A stretch of 64,000 nucleotides of DNA, taken from contig JAZARR010000074.1 of NCBI GenBank assembly GCA_037389465.1, positions 5,188,501-5,252,500 on the forward strand. Direction: 5' to 3'. The notes beneath the pieces were generated by a model, which made no database searches, was not told the origin of the DNA, and saw only the letters and a program-made list of their open reading frames with translations. Shown piece by piece: positions 63,553-64,000 of this stretch. How positions within the stretch are numbered: the first letter of the stretch is position 1; each line of letters opens with the position of its first letter. This DNA is from Baylisascaris procyonis (Eukaryota; Nematoda; Chromadorea; Rhabditida; Ascarididae). A program made the position numbers and the translations under genes.

Positions 63553-64000
63553 CTGAAACTTCTGTACTGCTAACTAAATAACATTTCACGAAACAATTCA
63601 ACATCGATTAATATGGTCATAGCAATTCTATCAAAAAAGCATACTCCCGTCAGTGTCACTAACATTATGCGCTCTCATATGTTAGGAACTACAATATATG
63701 AATGACACCAAGAAAAAAAAACTGCCAACGTCCTCGACACAACAGAAATCATTCAATATGACCCATGAAAGACTACATAAATTTAGCTATTTATTTTCCC
63801 ACTCTTCCGTTCACCTGGCCGATCCATCGTTCTATCTATACGGAGTGCACCTGAATGAAACAAACAAGGGAAAGCATTGATAGGAAGGGTATGTTGGGAT
63901 TATAAAAATTACGCTCAACTTTTAAAGTACTAGACAGCACCGAAACAAACATGATAAAATAACTCAACGACACATTATTTGCGCGCAGTGAAACCGAAAA

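Overview
The window looks like nuclear DNA of an animal, most probably a nematode. It is AT-rich with long AT-rich introns. Splice acceptors of the TTTTCAG/TTTAG kind flank short exons, and there are no bacterial-style operons. The one clearly recognisable protein is a DM-domain (doublesex/mab-3/DMRT class) transcription factor. No rRNA, tRNA gene or CRISPR array was found. Most coding calls are exons I assembled by hand from splice sites and reading-frame phase, so exon borders are proposals, not facts.

Layout. (1) 1-21,821: a plus-strand DM-domain gene. Seven phase-compatible exons run from 13,630 to 21,821, with three weaker candidate 5' exons at 1,458-2,686 and a possible minus-strand ORF inside one of its introns. 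(2) 21,822-24,275: AT-rich, with a 130-bp perfect (TA)n palindrome about 740 bp outside the next element. (3) 24,276-52,582: a giant inverted repeat. Two arms of about 11.8 kb face each other across a 4.76-kb unique spacer. Each arm holds the same spliced acidic gene fragment, a 97-codon ORF, a nested diverged inverted repeat, a GC-rich tandem array of about 2.3 kb (unit about 201 bp) and a small ORF with a hydrophobic N-terminus. The outer ~11 kb of the arms are nearly identical, while the inner ~0.74 kb differ by roughly 10%. The spacer carries a tRNA-derived SINE-like unit, a three-exon minus-strand gene end, and several plus-strand coding pieces, one of which looks decayed. (4) 52,583-64,000: low-density sequence. 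It has a few candidate plus-strand exons at 52.7 and 54 kb, a hydrophobic minus-strand region at 57.3-57.8 kb, and a well-supported minus-strand multi-exon gene at 59.5-62.4 kb for a lysine/arginine-rich protein I do not recognise.

The DM gene and the palindrome are neighbours. DM proteins control sexual differentiation, and large near-identical palindromes are typical of regions kept alike by arm-to-arm gene conversion, often on sex chromosomes. Whether the two are functionally linked here is only a hypothesis. The arms differ by real substitutions and small indels, which argues against a trivial read-fold artefact, but long-read confirmation is required.
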